64,000 nt of DNA from Flavobacterium luminosum (lineage in GTDB: Bacteria > Bacteroidota > Bacteroidia > Flavobacteriales > Flavobacteriaceae), in the NCBI RefSeq assembly GCF_023635005.1, contig NZ_JAMLJM010000009.1, positions 38,507 through 102,506 of the forward strand, given 5' to 3'. This document shows positions 8,937 to 17,691 of the stretch, in pieces. Position numbers and translations under genes: made by a program. Numbering within the stretch: the stretch's first letter is position 1; every line of letters starts with the position of its first letter. The notes beneath the pieces are model-generated. The model was not told where the DNA came from and ran no database searches. It was given only the letters and a program-made list of their open reading frames with translations.

Positions 8937-10190
8937 TTATTTAGTTTCCAGTTGTTTTTCAATTTCAACTTGTGTTGCCAAAATGGTCTGTAATTTATCT
9001 AACGAATCCATTTGCGCCATATTTAACGCCTCCCAAGCATCGAGTACCACAAACAAATCACCGGTATTATTTTGCCATGCTATAATAGCCGTGTCATAGT
9101 TTTTACGCAAGGCCGGTATAATATTTTTCTCGGCAATATCGTACTGTTTTTTAAGGGTTGTCAGTTCGGTTTGCATTCCGGAGATCATACCTAATGCTTC
9201 ATTTAGTATCATTTGTTTTTGCCAATTAAGACTTTCATTTTTAATCTGAAAACTATTAATGTTAGCTTTGTTCATTTTGGTTGACCAAGGCATTGGAATG
9301 GTAATCATTCCCATTAAAGAGAATTGCTGTGGTTGCTGCCCAAAAGCAAACATATGGTCATATTTAACTCCAAACTCCGGTAAGAACTTTGTCTTTTCAG
9401 CTTCTATTTTCAGCTGATTTAATACTATTGTTTTTTCAATTGCCTTAATATCACTTCTGTTTTGGGAAAGCTGTGTTGTATCGGATTTTATCAGATTGAA
9501 ATCGGTTAGTTTATAGGTTGTATCAATATCAAAAACAATATTTTTATCTCTTGCCATCAGCATGTTAAGCACAATTCGTTTTTGTACTATGTCATTTTGC
9601 AACATAACAATCATGCTCTGTAAGGCACTGTATTGCGATTTTGCTTTGTAGTACGTTGGCAATTTATCCATGTTGTATTGATAGCGTATCTCCATGCTCT
9701 TAATCATGTAGTCTAAAAGAAGTAAATTATCATCGGCAATTTTTATCTTCTTATTCAAAACAATCCATTGGAAATAGTTTGTTTTCGCCAAAGCATTGAG
9801 CTGATTAATCGTATAGTTTTTGTTCTCCCTTTCCACAGAAGACATTGCGCTCATATACTTAAAATCGGCGTTCAGTTTTTTGGCATTCGGAATCATTTGT
9901 GTGACTCCCAACATATATGACCCCATTCCGGGTGACATTTCATCAGCCTTCCACATTTTGGAATTGTATGGTGTCATAAAGAAACCTGTTTCCACCTGTG
10001 GAGGCATCCAACTTTTGGCACCTTTTGCAGCTGCTTCCATACTTTGTATATCGGCATCATACATTTTTAATTGTGGATTATTTGTTTCGATCTTTTTCAA
10101 AACTTCATCCAACGAAAGTGTTTGAGCGTTACTAGAGGTAAAGCTTAAAACCAAACAACCTATTGCTATATAAAATTTATTCCTTAGCAT
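8937..10190 (-). CDS. TolC-family outer-membrane channel (CusC type)
   Basis: 417 aa with an N-terminal signal peptide (about 1-22), then two related helical repeats typical of outer-membrane efflux proteins (long amphipathic helices such as the segments around LNALAKTNYFQWIVLNKK and LTTLKKQYDIAEKNI). It is the exit duct of the tripartite metal pump. Its start overlaps the end of the cusA C-terminal ORF by 14 bases, a sign of translational coupling. It is shorter than E. coli CusC, as is usual for the Bacteroidota version. Confidence 0.88.
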   Translation of the reverse strand: MLRNKFYIAIGCLVLSFTSSNAQTLSLDEVLKKIETNNPQLKMYDADIQSMEAAAKGAKSWMPPQVETGFFMTPYNSKMWKADEMSPGMGSYMLGVTQMIPNAKKLNADFKYMSAMSSVERENKNYTINQLNALAKTNYFQWIVLNKKIKIADDNLLLLDYMIKSMEIRYQYNMDKLPTYYKAKSQYSALQSMIVMLQNDIVQKRIVLNMLMARDKNIVFDIDTTYKLTDFNLIKSDTTQLSQNRSDIKAIEKTIVLNQLKIEAEKTKFLPEFGVKYDHMFAFGQQPQQFSLMGMITIPMPWSTKMNKANINSFQIKNESLNWQKQMILNEALGMISGMQTELTTLKKQYDIAEKNIIPALRKNYDTAIIAWQNNTGDLFVVLDAWEALNMAQMDSLDKLQTILATQVEIEKQLETK

Positions 10191-12114
10191 CTAAAATTTC
10201 TATTTTACCATTTGTTTTCAGTTCACGAAGTTTTACGATTTCAAAAACAACTGGTGTTACTAACAAAACATAAATTGTGGACGTAATTGTTCCCCCAATG
10301 AGCGGGACAGTAATAGGAAGCATCACATCGGCTCCTGTTCCTGTTGCCCAAAGAATAGGTATCAAACCAAATAATGAAACCGAAACGGTCATTAGTTTTG
10401 GCCGCAACCTTTTTGCTGATCCATCAATAATATATTGTCTTAATATGGCTTCGGTGATAACCTCTTTGTTATTTCCGAATTTCGCCACCATTTTGCTCAT
10501 AGATTCATTTAAATAAATGGTCATTAACATTGCCGTTTCTATGGCCATTCCAAACAATGCAATAAAACCGACAGCTACAGCTACCGACAAGTTAATACCA
10601 TAAAAATAGACCATAAAAATTCCGCCAATTAAAGCAAATGGAACAGTTATCATGGTGATTAATGCTTCTTTCATGGAATGATAGGTGAAAAACAGGATTA
10701 GGAAAATAATAACTACCACTATAGGTAAAATCAGACTTAATGTTTTGTTGGCTCTGATTTGATTTTCCCATTGCCCACTCCATTCCACATAGTATCCTTT
10801 TGGCATTTTAGTCATCATGGCGTTTAATTTTTTCTGTGCCTCTTTTACCGTACTTCCCAAATCACGTTCCCGAACATTAAACAATACACTTCCTCGAAGC
10901 ATCGCATTTTCACTGTTTATCATAGGAGGTCCATCACTTATCTTAACATCAGCAACCGTTTCTAAAGGAATTGGACCATACTGCATCGTTTGTACTTGCA
11001 ATTTTTTTAAAGCGTCCAAGCTATTTCTGTATTCTTGAGCATATCGTGCATTAACAGAAAAGCGTTGTCTTCCCTCAATGGTTGTGGTTAGTTTCATTCC
11101 ACCGATAGCTGCTTCTACAACATTATTGATATCGTCAATAGAAAGCCCATAACGGCCAATTACGTCACGTTTTGCCTCAATATCAATATATTTACCGCCT
11201 GTGATAGGTTCTGCATATAAATCTTTTATTCCGGAAGTACCTTCCAACGTTTTCTTGATTTTTTGAGATAAAACATCAATAGTATCTAAACTTGCACCAT
11301 AAATTTTTATTCCAACATCCGTTCTAATACCGGTAGAAAGCATATTGATACGATTGATAATAGGCTGTGTAAAACCGTTTGTTACTCCAGGAATTTGGAG
11401 TTTATTATTTATTTCAGTGATAATATCATTTTTTGTTTTGTCTTCTCTCCATTCAGCTTCAGGTTTTAGTAAAATAATAGTTTCAATCATGCTTATCGGA
11501 CTGTTATCAGTTGCCGTATTAGCCCTACCGGCTTTTCCTAAAACATGATCTACTTCGGGCACTGATTTTATTAGTTTGTCCTGCACCTGTAAAATTCTTT
11601 TTACTTCAGAATTGGACACATCTGGTAATGTAACTGGCATAAATAAAATGGAACCTTCATCTAATGGAGGCATGAATTCTGAGCCTAAACGGGTAAACAT
11701 CAGCATTCCAATTAATAAAGCAACAATATTAATACCTAATACCGTTTTACGCCATTTCAGACAAAAAGTTAGTATTGGTGTATAGATTGTTTCCAATTTA
11801 CTATTGATTGGATTTTTTTCTTCCGGACGTAGTTTTCCTTTGAGTAAAAAGCTAATTAGCACCGGTGTTAAAGTGATTGCCAAAAATGCATCGACAATAA
11901 GAATAAAGGATTTTGTATAGGCCAATGGACTAAAAAGTTTTCCTTCCATTCCTGTAAGAAGAAACACTGGTAAAAAAGAGGCAATTACAATTATTGTTGA
12001 ATAAAAAACGCCCGGCCCCACCAATTTGGAGGACGCTTCAATTATCTTAAGTTTTTCATCTGAAGACAATGGATCCTGTTCTTTTTTGAATATTTTTGAT
12101 AGTTTCTCTTTCAT
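10177..12114 (-). CDS. cusA: CusA/CzcA RND pump, C-terminal part of a split gene
   Basis: 645 aa equal to the C-terminal 60 percent of a heavy-metal RND pump. It begins in the cytoplasmic loop just before the segment KLVGPGVFYSTIIVIASF and runs through the second porter domain and the last membrane helices. It starts with an ATG one base after the stop codon of the N-terminal ORF (TAA-G-ATG), in a +1 frame relative to it. Together the two ORFs give about 1,074 residues, close to a normal CusA length. It could be made by termination-reinitiation, but the split is more simply read as a one-base indel in the A-run at 12125-12130. Confidence 0.85.
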   Translation of the reverse strand: MKEKLSKIFKKEQDPLSSDEKLKIIEASSKLVGPGVFYSTIIVIASFLPVFLLTGMEGKLFSPLAYTKSFILIVDAFLAITLTPVLISFLLKGKLRPEEKNPINSKLETIYTPILTFCLKWRKTVLGINIVALLIGMLMFTRLGSEFMPPLDEGSILFMPVTLPDVSNSEVKRILQVQDKLIKSVPEVDHVLGKAGRANTATDNSPISMIETIILLKPEAEWREDKTKNDIITEINNKLQIPGVTNGFTQPIINRINMLSTGIRTDVGIKIYGASLDTIDVLSQKIKKTLEGTSGIKDLYAEPITGGKYIDIEAKRDVIGRYGLSIDDINNVVEAAIGGMKLTTTIEGRQRFSVNARYAQEYRNSLDALKKLQVQTMQYGPIPLETVADVKISDGPPMINSENAMLRGSVLFNVRERDLGSTVKEAQKKLNAMMTKMPKGYYVEWSGQWENQIRANKTLSLILPIVVVIIFLILFFTYHSMKEALITMITVPFALIGGIFMVYFYGINLSVAVAVGFIALFGMAIETAMLMTIYLNESMSKMVAKFGNNKEVITEAILRQYIIDGSAKRLRPKLMTVSVSLFGLIPILWATGTGADVMLPITVPLIGGTITSTIYVLLVTPVVFEIVKLRELKTNGKIEILDAKE

Positions 12115-12115
12115 C

Positions 12116-13405
12116 TTAGACGGATTTTTTACTGTTAACCATTTCTTCCTGTTTCTCCGAAATATTACGATATGAATTTTCCACCATTACAATACCATCG
12201 TCGACAACCACCCCTATAGCCAGCGCAATACCCGTTAATGACATAATGTTGGAAGAGATGCCGAAAGCCTCAAGTAAAATAAAACCCACTGCTACGGATA
12301 TAGGAAGCTGAATAAGGATAATTAAAGCACTTCGCCAGTGGAAAAGAAAAATAAGGATAATCAAAGATACAGCAATCATTTCTTCAATTAGTGTTCCTTT
12401 TACTGATGCAATGGCTTTTTCTATCAGTTCACTTCTGTCGTAGGAAGTTTTAAACGAAACTCCTTCCGGTAAACCTTTTTCGACTTCCTTCATTTTTTCT
12501 TTTACAGCATGTATTACTTTATCAGCATTTTCACCATAACGCATCACTACAATTCCGCCAACAACTTCTCCTTTTCCATTTTCGTCAAAAATTCCCAATC
12601 GTAAATCGCCTCCCATTTGTATTGAGCCAATATCTTTTACTCTTATGGGAACAGCATTATAATTTTTTATGGTAATATCTTCGACATCTTTAATGTTCTT
12701 GATATATCCTAAACCTCTTACGATGTAAGACATATTACTCATTTCAAATTTTCGCCCTCCAACATCATTGTTATTCGATTTTACAGCATTCATAACTTCC
12801 ATCATGCTGACGTTATAGTATTGCATTTTGAGCGGATCTAACACTAGCTGGTATTGTTTTTCAAAACCTCCAAAAGAAGCTACTTCGGCTACACCGGGAA
12901 CTGTTTGCAGTGCAAATTTCACATACCAATCTTGTAATGCTCTTTGCTCTCCCAAGTCCATTCCATTGGCTTCTAAATGATACCAAAAAATGTGGCCTAC
13001 TCCTGTACCATCAGGACCTAAAGTTGGAACAACATTTTGTGGAAGTAAACGTTGGGCATAATTTAATCGTTCCAACACACGGGTTCTTGCCCAGTAGGTA
13101 TCTACATTGTCTTCAAAAATGATATAGACAAAGCTCATCCCAAACATGGAGGCTCCCCGTATATTTTTAACTTTAGGTATCCCTTGAAGATTAGAAACCA
13201 AAGGATAAGTTACTTGCGCTTCGATTACCTGCGGGCTTCTTCCCATCCATTCCGTAAAAACAATAACTTGATTTTCTGATAAATCAGGGATAGCATCAAT
13301 AGGATTCTGCTGAACACTGTATATTCCCCAACCAAATAAACCGGCTGCCACGAGCAGCACAATAAATCGGTTTCTAAGTGAGAATGTAATTAGCTTTTCT
13401 ACCAT
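12116..13405 (-). CDS. cusA: CusA/CzcA RND pump, N-terminal part of a split gene
   Basis: 429 aa covering the first membrane helix (about 12-30), the first periplasmic porter domain and helices 2-4, ending in the segment GVVVDDGIVMVENSYRNISE, which in intact CusA continues into the second half. The ORF stops 17 residues after that motif. Translation of the downstream half is in a different frame, and a six-base A-run lies 7 bases before the stop. Neither half is expected to work alone. The operon context (haem-binding protein upstream, TolC and adaptors downstream) is that of a complete CusCBA system. Confidence 0.86.
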   Translation of the reverse strand: MVEKLITFSLRNRFIVLLVAAGLFGWGIYSVQQNPIDAIPDLSENQVIVFTEWMGRSPQVIEAQVTYPLVSNLQGIPKVKNIRGASMFGMSFVYIIFEDNVDTYWARTRVLERLNYAQRLLPQNVVPTLGPDGTGVGHIFWYHLEANGMDLGEQRALQDWYVKFALQTVPGVAEVASFGGFEKQYQLVLDPLKMQYYNVSMMEVMNAVKSNNNDVGGRKFEMSNMSYIVRGLGYIKNIKDVEDITIKNYNAVPIRVKDIGSIQMGGDLRLGIFDENGKGEVVGGIVVMRYGENADKVIHAVKEKMKEVEKGLPEGVSFKTSYDRSELIEKAIASVKGTLIEEMIAVSLIILIFLFHWRSALIILIQLPISVAVGFILLEAFGISSNIMSLTGIALAIGVVVDDGIVMVENSYRNISEKQEEMVNSKKSV

Positions 13406-13411
13406 TTTTTC

Positions 13412-13885
13412 TTAATTTACAGATGAACTGCTGTTTTCTTGTATTGAATTAATCCAATGGATTATTTCTTGTCTTTGGGTTTCATTAAGTACTGCATCGT
13501 GATGTAATAATGTGTAAGATTTTAAAGGCATATCACCCGATTTAGTTTGTTTACCTATCGCTTCTAGCTTACTTTGCTGCTTTCGATTTGAATAACTGCC
13601 AAACTCATTAAAATTTAATTCTTTTTTCCCGTTACTAATATGTGCCTCTACTAACATTCTAGCAGGTTGAATATAATCGTACCACAAATACTTGGTGTTG
13701 TTACTATGACAATCGTAACAAGATGTCTGAATTAGTTTTGAAATATTCTTTGGTGCTTTAGTTGTGATAAGAAAATCATTTGTATAATCCTGCCCTGAAC
13801 TTTGATTTAGAGCAGGCTGATAGAATTGTATCGCTATCAATACCAAAAAAAGTGCTATGCCTACTTTTTTTAATCTCTTTTTCAT
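13412..13885 (-). CDS. Haem-binding domain protein, periplasmic c-type
   Basis: 157 aa. One N-terminal hydrophobic anchor (about 7-24) is followed by a single c-type haem motif CYDCH (C56, C59, H60) within a segment reading TSCYDCHSNNTKYLWYDYI, the hallmark of the Bacteroidota haem-binding domain family. A Met at GDMPLKSY could be the distal ligand. It lies 6 bases upstream of cusA and 1 base after the DUF3347 gene, so it is part of the efflux operon. A redox role, perhaps in keeping copper in one oxidation state, is inference. Confidence 0.82.
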   Translation of the reverse strand: MKKRLKKVGIALFLVLIAIQFYQPALNQSSGQDYTNDFLITTKAPKNISKLIQTSCYDCHSNNTKYLWYDYIQPARMLVEAHISNGKKELNFNEFGSYSNRKQQSKLEAIGKQTKSGDMPLKSYTLLHHDAVLNETQRQEIIHWINSIQENSSSSVN

Positions 13886-13886
13886 T

Positions 13887-14627
13887 TTATAATGTTTTTT
13901 TCAAACTACCACAGGTAAGCATTTGAGAACCATAAAAAGGATTTTTGATTTCTTTCGTTTCACTAATCCAAATAGCACCTTTTCCATCGTTATACATTGG
14001 GCAATAATCCTGATACAATTTTTGCTTGGTTCCAAACATTTTAATTAAATCATTAATGTCTTTACTTAGTATAGCAAAATGTTCTCTTTGATGGTCTATT
14101 TTTCCTGCATTATCTCCTATGTGTTCGGCATGCTCTTTTGCATCATCAACAATGTCTAAATACTCCTTTTTTTGATTGGCCGACATACTGTTTGTAGTTG
14201 TTGAATTGAATGTTTTGTACAAAGCCTTACCTGCATTAGCCGCTCCTTTTGCATCATCCTTTGTTAATGCATTTTTCATTTTTAAATAATTTACGACTAT
14301 TTCATCTATTGAAAAGGCTGTTGCTGCTACAGATGCATTATCATTTTGAACTGCCGATGAGGAAGTAGCATTTGCATCTTCATGAGAATGATTACTCTCG
14401 TTGTGATTATGCTCAACTTCTTTTTGAACTACGGGTTCTGTTAATTCCATTCCGCATTTAGAGCATTTTTCTCCTTTCTTCCCTGTAACTTCAGGATGCA
14501 TTGGACAAGAAAACAATTCGTTTGAATTGGCAGAAGTTTCTGTTGTTTGACTCTCAGTTTCTTTATTTTTGTTATTGCAAGAAACTATTGTTATTGCTAA
14601 GATAGCGGTTAAAAAAAGTGTTTTCAT
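13887..14627 (-). CDS. DUF3347 lipoprotein with heavy-metal-binding module
   Basis: 246 aa. A lipoprotein signal (lipobox IVSC, C17) is followed by a metal module at 40-62 (CPMHPEV...CSKCGMEL), a His-rich linker (HNHNESNHSHED) and a C-terminal DUF3347 domain of about 140 residues that ends with the family pattern QDYCPMYNDGKGAIW and LTCGSL. DUF3347 proteins are periplasmic and linked to Cu efflux in Bacteroidota. A second DUF3347 gene lies at 18760-19632 in the same block. A metal buffering or chaperone role is likely; the exact function is unknown. Confidence 0.86.
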   Translation of the reverse strand: MKTLFLTAILAITIVSCNNKNKETESQTTETSANSNELFSCPMHPEVTGKKGEKCSKCGMELTEPVVQKEVEHNHNESNHSHEDANATSSSAVQNDNASVAATAFSIDEIVVNYLKMKNALTKDDAKGAANAGKALYKTFNSTTTNSMSANQKKEYLDIVDDAKEHAEHIGDNAGKIDHQREHFAILSKDINDLIKMFGTKQKLYQDYCPMYNDGKGAIWISETKEIKNPFYGSQMLTCGSLKKTL

Positions 14628-14652
14628 GATATGTGATTTTTTAGTTATTTAA

Positions 14653-15123
14653 TTATTTGTAGCTATGTTCTGTGCTTTGTTCGTGATAATGCTTAGTTAT
14701 TTCTTTAGAAAACCGTTCAAGCTTTCTTTCTTTAGAAAAAATAGTAGAGATTGATTTTCCATTGATTTTAAAACTTACTTGAATATCAGTATAAGTATGC
14801 GCACTTATTTCATTTACAATAAAAGTATCTATACCAACATTTGCTAGTTCTACTTTTTTTGATTTTCCATCAGCAAATATTAATGAAGCTGTTCCTGTTA
14901 TTTCAGTATTGCTTAATGGTTTCAATTTTTCATCAAGTATGAAAAAATATACTTTGCTATCCTTAATTAAAGTTTCGATATGATAACTTTTTACTTTTTT
15001 GATGGTTCCATTATGAGGACCATTAGAATTGTTTCCGTTTTGTGCGAATAAATTCATTATTGGCATTATTGCAATTACTATTGCAATAAGTATTTGATTG
15101 TTTCTTTTTTCAATTTTATTCAT
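14653..15123 (-). CDS. Predicted periplasmic protein, unknown function
   Basis: 156 aa with a signal peptide (about 8-28, ending MNLFAQ), then a beta-rich domain without Cys. The segment HIETLIKDSKVYFFILDEKLKPL looks like the small beta-sandwich proteins often found in copper operons of Bacteroidota, and the C-terminus carries HYHEQSTEHS, which could bind metal. It is part of the minus-strand metal gene run, 25 bases upstream of the DUF3347 gene. No enzymatic motif is visible. Confidence 0.6.
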   Translation of the reverse strand: MNKIEKRNNQILIAIVIAIMPIMNLFAQNGNNSNGPHNGTIKKVKSYHIETLIKDSKVYFFILDEKLKPLSNTEITGTASLIFADGKSKKVELANVGIDTFIVNEISAHTYTDIQVSFKINGKSISTIFSKERKLERFSKEITKHYHEQSTEHSYK

Positions 15124-15171
15124 TTTTCATTTTTTTAGAGTTAATTTTGGTTTAAAGAAATTGATTGAAAC

Positions 15172-15822
15172 TTAATTTTTATAAGCTTTGTAATATGAAT
15201 AAGTACCTATTGATGTATTAATAAAATCAATTTCGCTTATCTCTTTAAATCCTGCATCAGTAATGTATTTTATCATTAATCCGTTTACATTATCAGTGGT
15301 GGTTTTGAAACCATCTAGTAATTGAACTAAATAAAAAGAAAACCGCATCCATTTTGTTTTTGCTTTACCCCAATCTCCAATGATTAATTCTCCATTAGGT
15401 TTTAGTATCCTATTAATCTCTAGCAAGCACTTTAATTTTGTAATCATGTCTAACTGATGAAAAACAAGCGAACTATAAACCTTGTCAAATGAATTATCTT
15501 CAAATGGTAACTTATTTCCATCATACAAAAAAAGTGGTGTTTCAATTTCTGCCTTATTTAATTTATACTCAGCTATTGATTTAATTTTAGGGTCAATATC
15601 AACACCTTGAACATTACTATAAGGAAATCGTTGTTTGAGTATGATTATGTTTTGCGCGGTTCCAAAACCAAATTCTAATATTTTTTCATTGTCTTTAGGG
15701 TTTATAAAATCTACTAATTTGTTTCTGAATTTTTTTTCGGGCATAGTTATTTTGATAGCTAAATCGTAATAATCACTTAAAAAATCATAACCCAGAGCAG
15801 GAATAAACTTTTTTGTACTCAT
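15172..15822 (-). CDS. Class I SAM-dependent methyltransferase
   Basis: 216 aa, cytoplasmic. SAM-binding motif I is LEFGFGTAQN (about 49-58), the acidic loop is QGVDIDPK, and motifs II/III follow at FDKVYSSLVFHQL and LKPNGELIIGDWGK, a pattern of UbiE-like small-molecule methyltransferases. It lies between a predicted periplasmic protein and an outer-membrane beta-barrel protein in the metal block, 7 bases after the latter. It has no triple-Cys signature of arsenite methyltransferases, so a metal(loid) substrate is not supported. Confidence 0.8.
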   Translation of the reverse strand: MSTKKFIPALGYDFLSDYYDLAIKITMPEKKFRNKLVDFINPKDNEKILEFGFGTAQNIIILKQRFPYSNVQGVDIDPKIKSIAEYKLNKAEIETPLFLYDGNKLPFEDNSFDKVYSSLVFHQLDMITKLKCLLEINRILKPNGELIIGDWGKAKTKWMRFSFYLVQLLDGFKTTTDNVNGLMIKYITDAGFKEISEIDFINTSIGTYSYYKAYKN

Positions 15823-15829
15823 TTCTTCT

Positions 15830-16639
15830 TTATTTTTTTAAATCGAAAAAAGTATAATATAAATTGAAATAAAAACCATTTGGTGCTGAACGTACCATTG
15901 AACTCATTAATTCTTGACGGTATGCTAAATCCAATCGCGCCTGACTATTGAAAATAAATTGTATTGCAGGCACAACATCTAAATATGACTTACCATTTTC
16001 ATTAATTGTCTGACCAACAAATTCTACCATTAAATTAATATTTGTCTGTTTGTAGCTGGTATATTTTTTTGGATACATCAACTTACCAAATGATAGCGTA
16101 TAATTGGTAGCATTGTCGCCAATATTATCCGGGAAAGGATAATTTGGTTTGTTGTCATAAGCTTTTTCAAAACTCACGGATGAACTTATAGCTACTTTCT
16201 TTATCAATTTAGTGGCAATAATTCCAGTTTCAAATCCTGTATTGTGTCCTAAGATTTCTATTTGCTCTTGATGGATGTCAGCATTGTTAAAACTATATCT
16301 TCCATAGGCTGCTAATCTAAAATGACTATTTAAATCATCTGTTGAATAAAAACGATACTTTGAATAAAAACTACCTCCTTCAGTAACCAGTTGGCCGTTT
16401 CTATTGCTCACGAAAGCGGAACCACGAAACATAATATTTTTATTTAAACCATAAGTTACTTCGGGCATAAAATGGTAATTGTAGCCTGATTTCATTTCCT
16501 CTTTGAAAAGTGACTGCATCACATTAACTGCAAGCGAGTTTGCAGGGACATTACTTGCCGGATCAGTAACTACAAATAACTCTTGACTAAAAATATTTTG
16601 GCAACTTAGTACAACAAAAAATAAAATTACCTTTCTCAT
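15830..16639 (-). CDS. Outer-membrane beta-barrel-like protein
   Basis: 269 aa. A signal peptide (about 1-18, SCQNIFSQ) is followed by alternating beta-strand sequence rich in aromatic residues (MFRGSAFVSN, LAAYGRYSFN, LNLMVEF-like segments), ending in an aromatic C-terminal strand (YFNLYYTFFDLKK), which fits an outer-membrane barrel. It overlaps the start of the methyltransferase-side gene run closely and its start codon overlaps the stop of the HMA protein gene (shared base 16639). In such operons these proteins are annotated as hypothetical; a porin-like role in metal traffic is only a guess. Confidence 0.65.
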   Translation of the reverse strand: MRKVILFFVVLSCQNIFSQELFVVTDPASNVPANSLAVNVMQSLFKEEMKSGYNYHFMPEVTYGLNKNIMFRGSAFVSNRNGQLVTEGGSFYSKYRFYSTDDLNSHFRLAAYGRYSFNNADIHQEQIEILGHNTGFETGIIATKLIKKVAISSSVSFEKAYDNKPNYPFPDNIGDNATNYTLSFGKLMYPKKYTSYKQTNINLMVEFVGQTINENGKSYLDVVPAIQFIFNSQARLDLAYRQELMSSMVRSAPNGFYFNLYYTFFDLKK

Positions 16640-17136
16640 TAATTTAGAATTTTAATGTGAAAATCATCCTCATTGTTAGCGGCATACGTTTCTACATTCT
16701 TATATGATTTGGATAATTTTTTAAATTCCTTTTCAGTAACATAGCCTTTGTCAACTACTTGAAATTGTATTTCGGTCACGTTATTTGGTTTGTCATTTAC
16801 CAAAATGTAAGTGCTTTTAGTTATGGTTTCAGGTTTTGCTGTTACTACTAATGAGCCAATAAAAAAACCTGCTTTCTCCACTTTCTCCTTAAATACTTTT
16901 GGACTTAATTCATTACCTTCTTTAAGTGTTACGGTGAACGTGTTTGTATTTAAATCGGTTTCTACATTAACCACCTCAGGTAAGCTTTTAAGTTGCTTGT
17001 TTATAGCATTCGAACACATTGAACATGTTAGTCCGGTTGCTCTAATTTCGGCTTTTGAAATCTGTGCATTACTTTTCATTGAAAACATCAAAACCATAGA
17101 TGCAACCAATACATAAACTTTATTTATTTTTTTCAT
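16639..17136 (-). CDS. Periplasmic heavy-metal-associated (HMA) domain protein
   Basis: 165 aa. A signal peptide (1-24, ending SNAQ) is followed by an HMA fold with RATGLTCSMCSNAI (C38, C41). The C-terminal 65 residues contain no further Cys and end in a second small domain. Exported HMA proteins of this type are probable periplasmic copper chaperones. It ends exactly at the start of the beta-barrel gene and is 1 base downstream of the TlpA-like gene, so the three are cotranscribed. Confidence 0.84.
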   Translation of the reverse strand: MKKINKVYVLVASMVLMFSMKSNAQISKAEIRATGLTCSMCSNAINKQLKSLPEVVNVETDLNTNTFTVTLKEGNELSPKVFKEKVEKAGFFIGSLVVTAKPETITKSTYILVNDKPNNVTEIQFQVVDKGYVTEKEFKKLSKSYKNVETYAANNEDDFHIKILN

Positions 17137-17137
17137 T

Positions 17138-17614
17138 TTACTCTTTTATTAATTTCAATATTTCTTCTTCTGTTGGGTTTTTAGCAATTAGTTTACCTTC
17201 AGGGCTAAACAAGTATTTCGACGGTAATTCATCCACTCCAAACAAAATGGCAGTTTTGGCATCAAAGCCTTTAGGGTCGATAAGCTGCGTAAACTTTATT
17301 TTATCCTTTTCAATAGCTTTTATCCATTTGCTTTTATCTGCATCAATCGAAATTCCTATTATCTCGATTTTCTCAGTATTTAAATCTTTATGGAGTTTTA
17401 CCAATTTTTTATTTCCAAGACGACACGGTTGACACCATGAAGCCCAAAAATCTACGAGGATGTATTTTCCTTTGAAAGAAGTAATTTCTATCTCTTGGTT
17501 ATGACTATTTTTTAATACAACTTTTGGCAATTCATCACCAATACTAATTTGAGCTTTCATTGAAAATGAAAACAGTATAAGAAGTGCTATGAAATATTTT
17601 GTTTTAACTTTCAT
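17138..17614 (-). CDS. TlpA-family thiol-disulfide oxidoreductase
   Basis: 158 aa. A signal peptide (1-22, ending MKAQ) precedes a thioredoxin fold with the redox motif WCQPC (C61, C64) in the context VDFWASWCQPCR, and the cis-Pro region DELPSKYLF. It would reduce or isomerise disulfides in the periplasm, for example keeping the CxxC of the adjacent HMA protein reduced. It is the first gene of a run whose upstream boundary is a hairpin at 17650-17683 that probably ends the YncE transcript. Confidence 0.9.
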   Translation of the reverse strand: MKVKTKYFIALLILFSFSMKAQISIGDELPKVVLKNSHNQEIEITSFKGKYILVDFWASWCQPCRLGNKKLVKLHKDLNTEKIEIIGISIDADKSKWIKAIEKDKIKFTQLIDPKGFDAKTAILFGVDELPSKYLFSPEGKLIAKNPTEEEILKLIKE

Positions 17615-17649
17615 TTATTTAAAATCATTTTAACCTTTTTGTTTTATGA

Positions 17650-17683
17650 AGATTAAGCCTAATATTACAATCAGGCTTAATCT
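17650..17683 (-). terminator. Hairpin between yncE-like and tlpA-like genes
   Basis: A perfect 11-bp inverted repeat (AGATTAAGCCT at 17650-17660 and AGGCTTAATCT at 17673-17683) with a 12-base loop lies just after the stop codon of the YncE-like gene on the minus strand. It has no long T-run, so it may be a weak terminator or an mRNA-stabilising hairpin. Confidence 0.55.
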
Positions 17684-17691
17684 AATAGCTT

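Noticed and set aside
15172..15822. Arsenite methyltransferase
   Set aside because: The conserved Cys residues of ArsM are absent.
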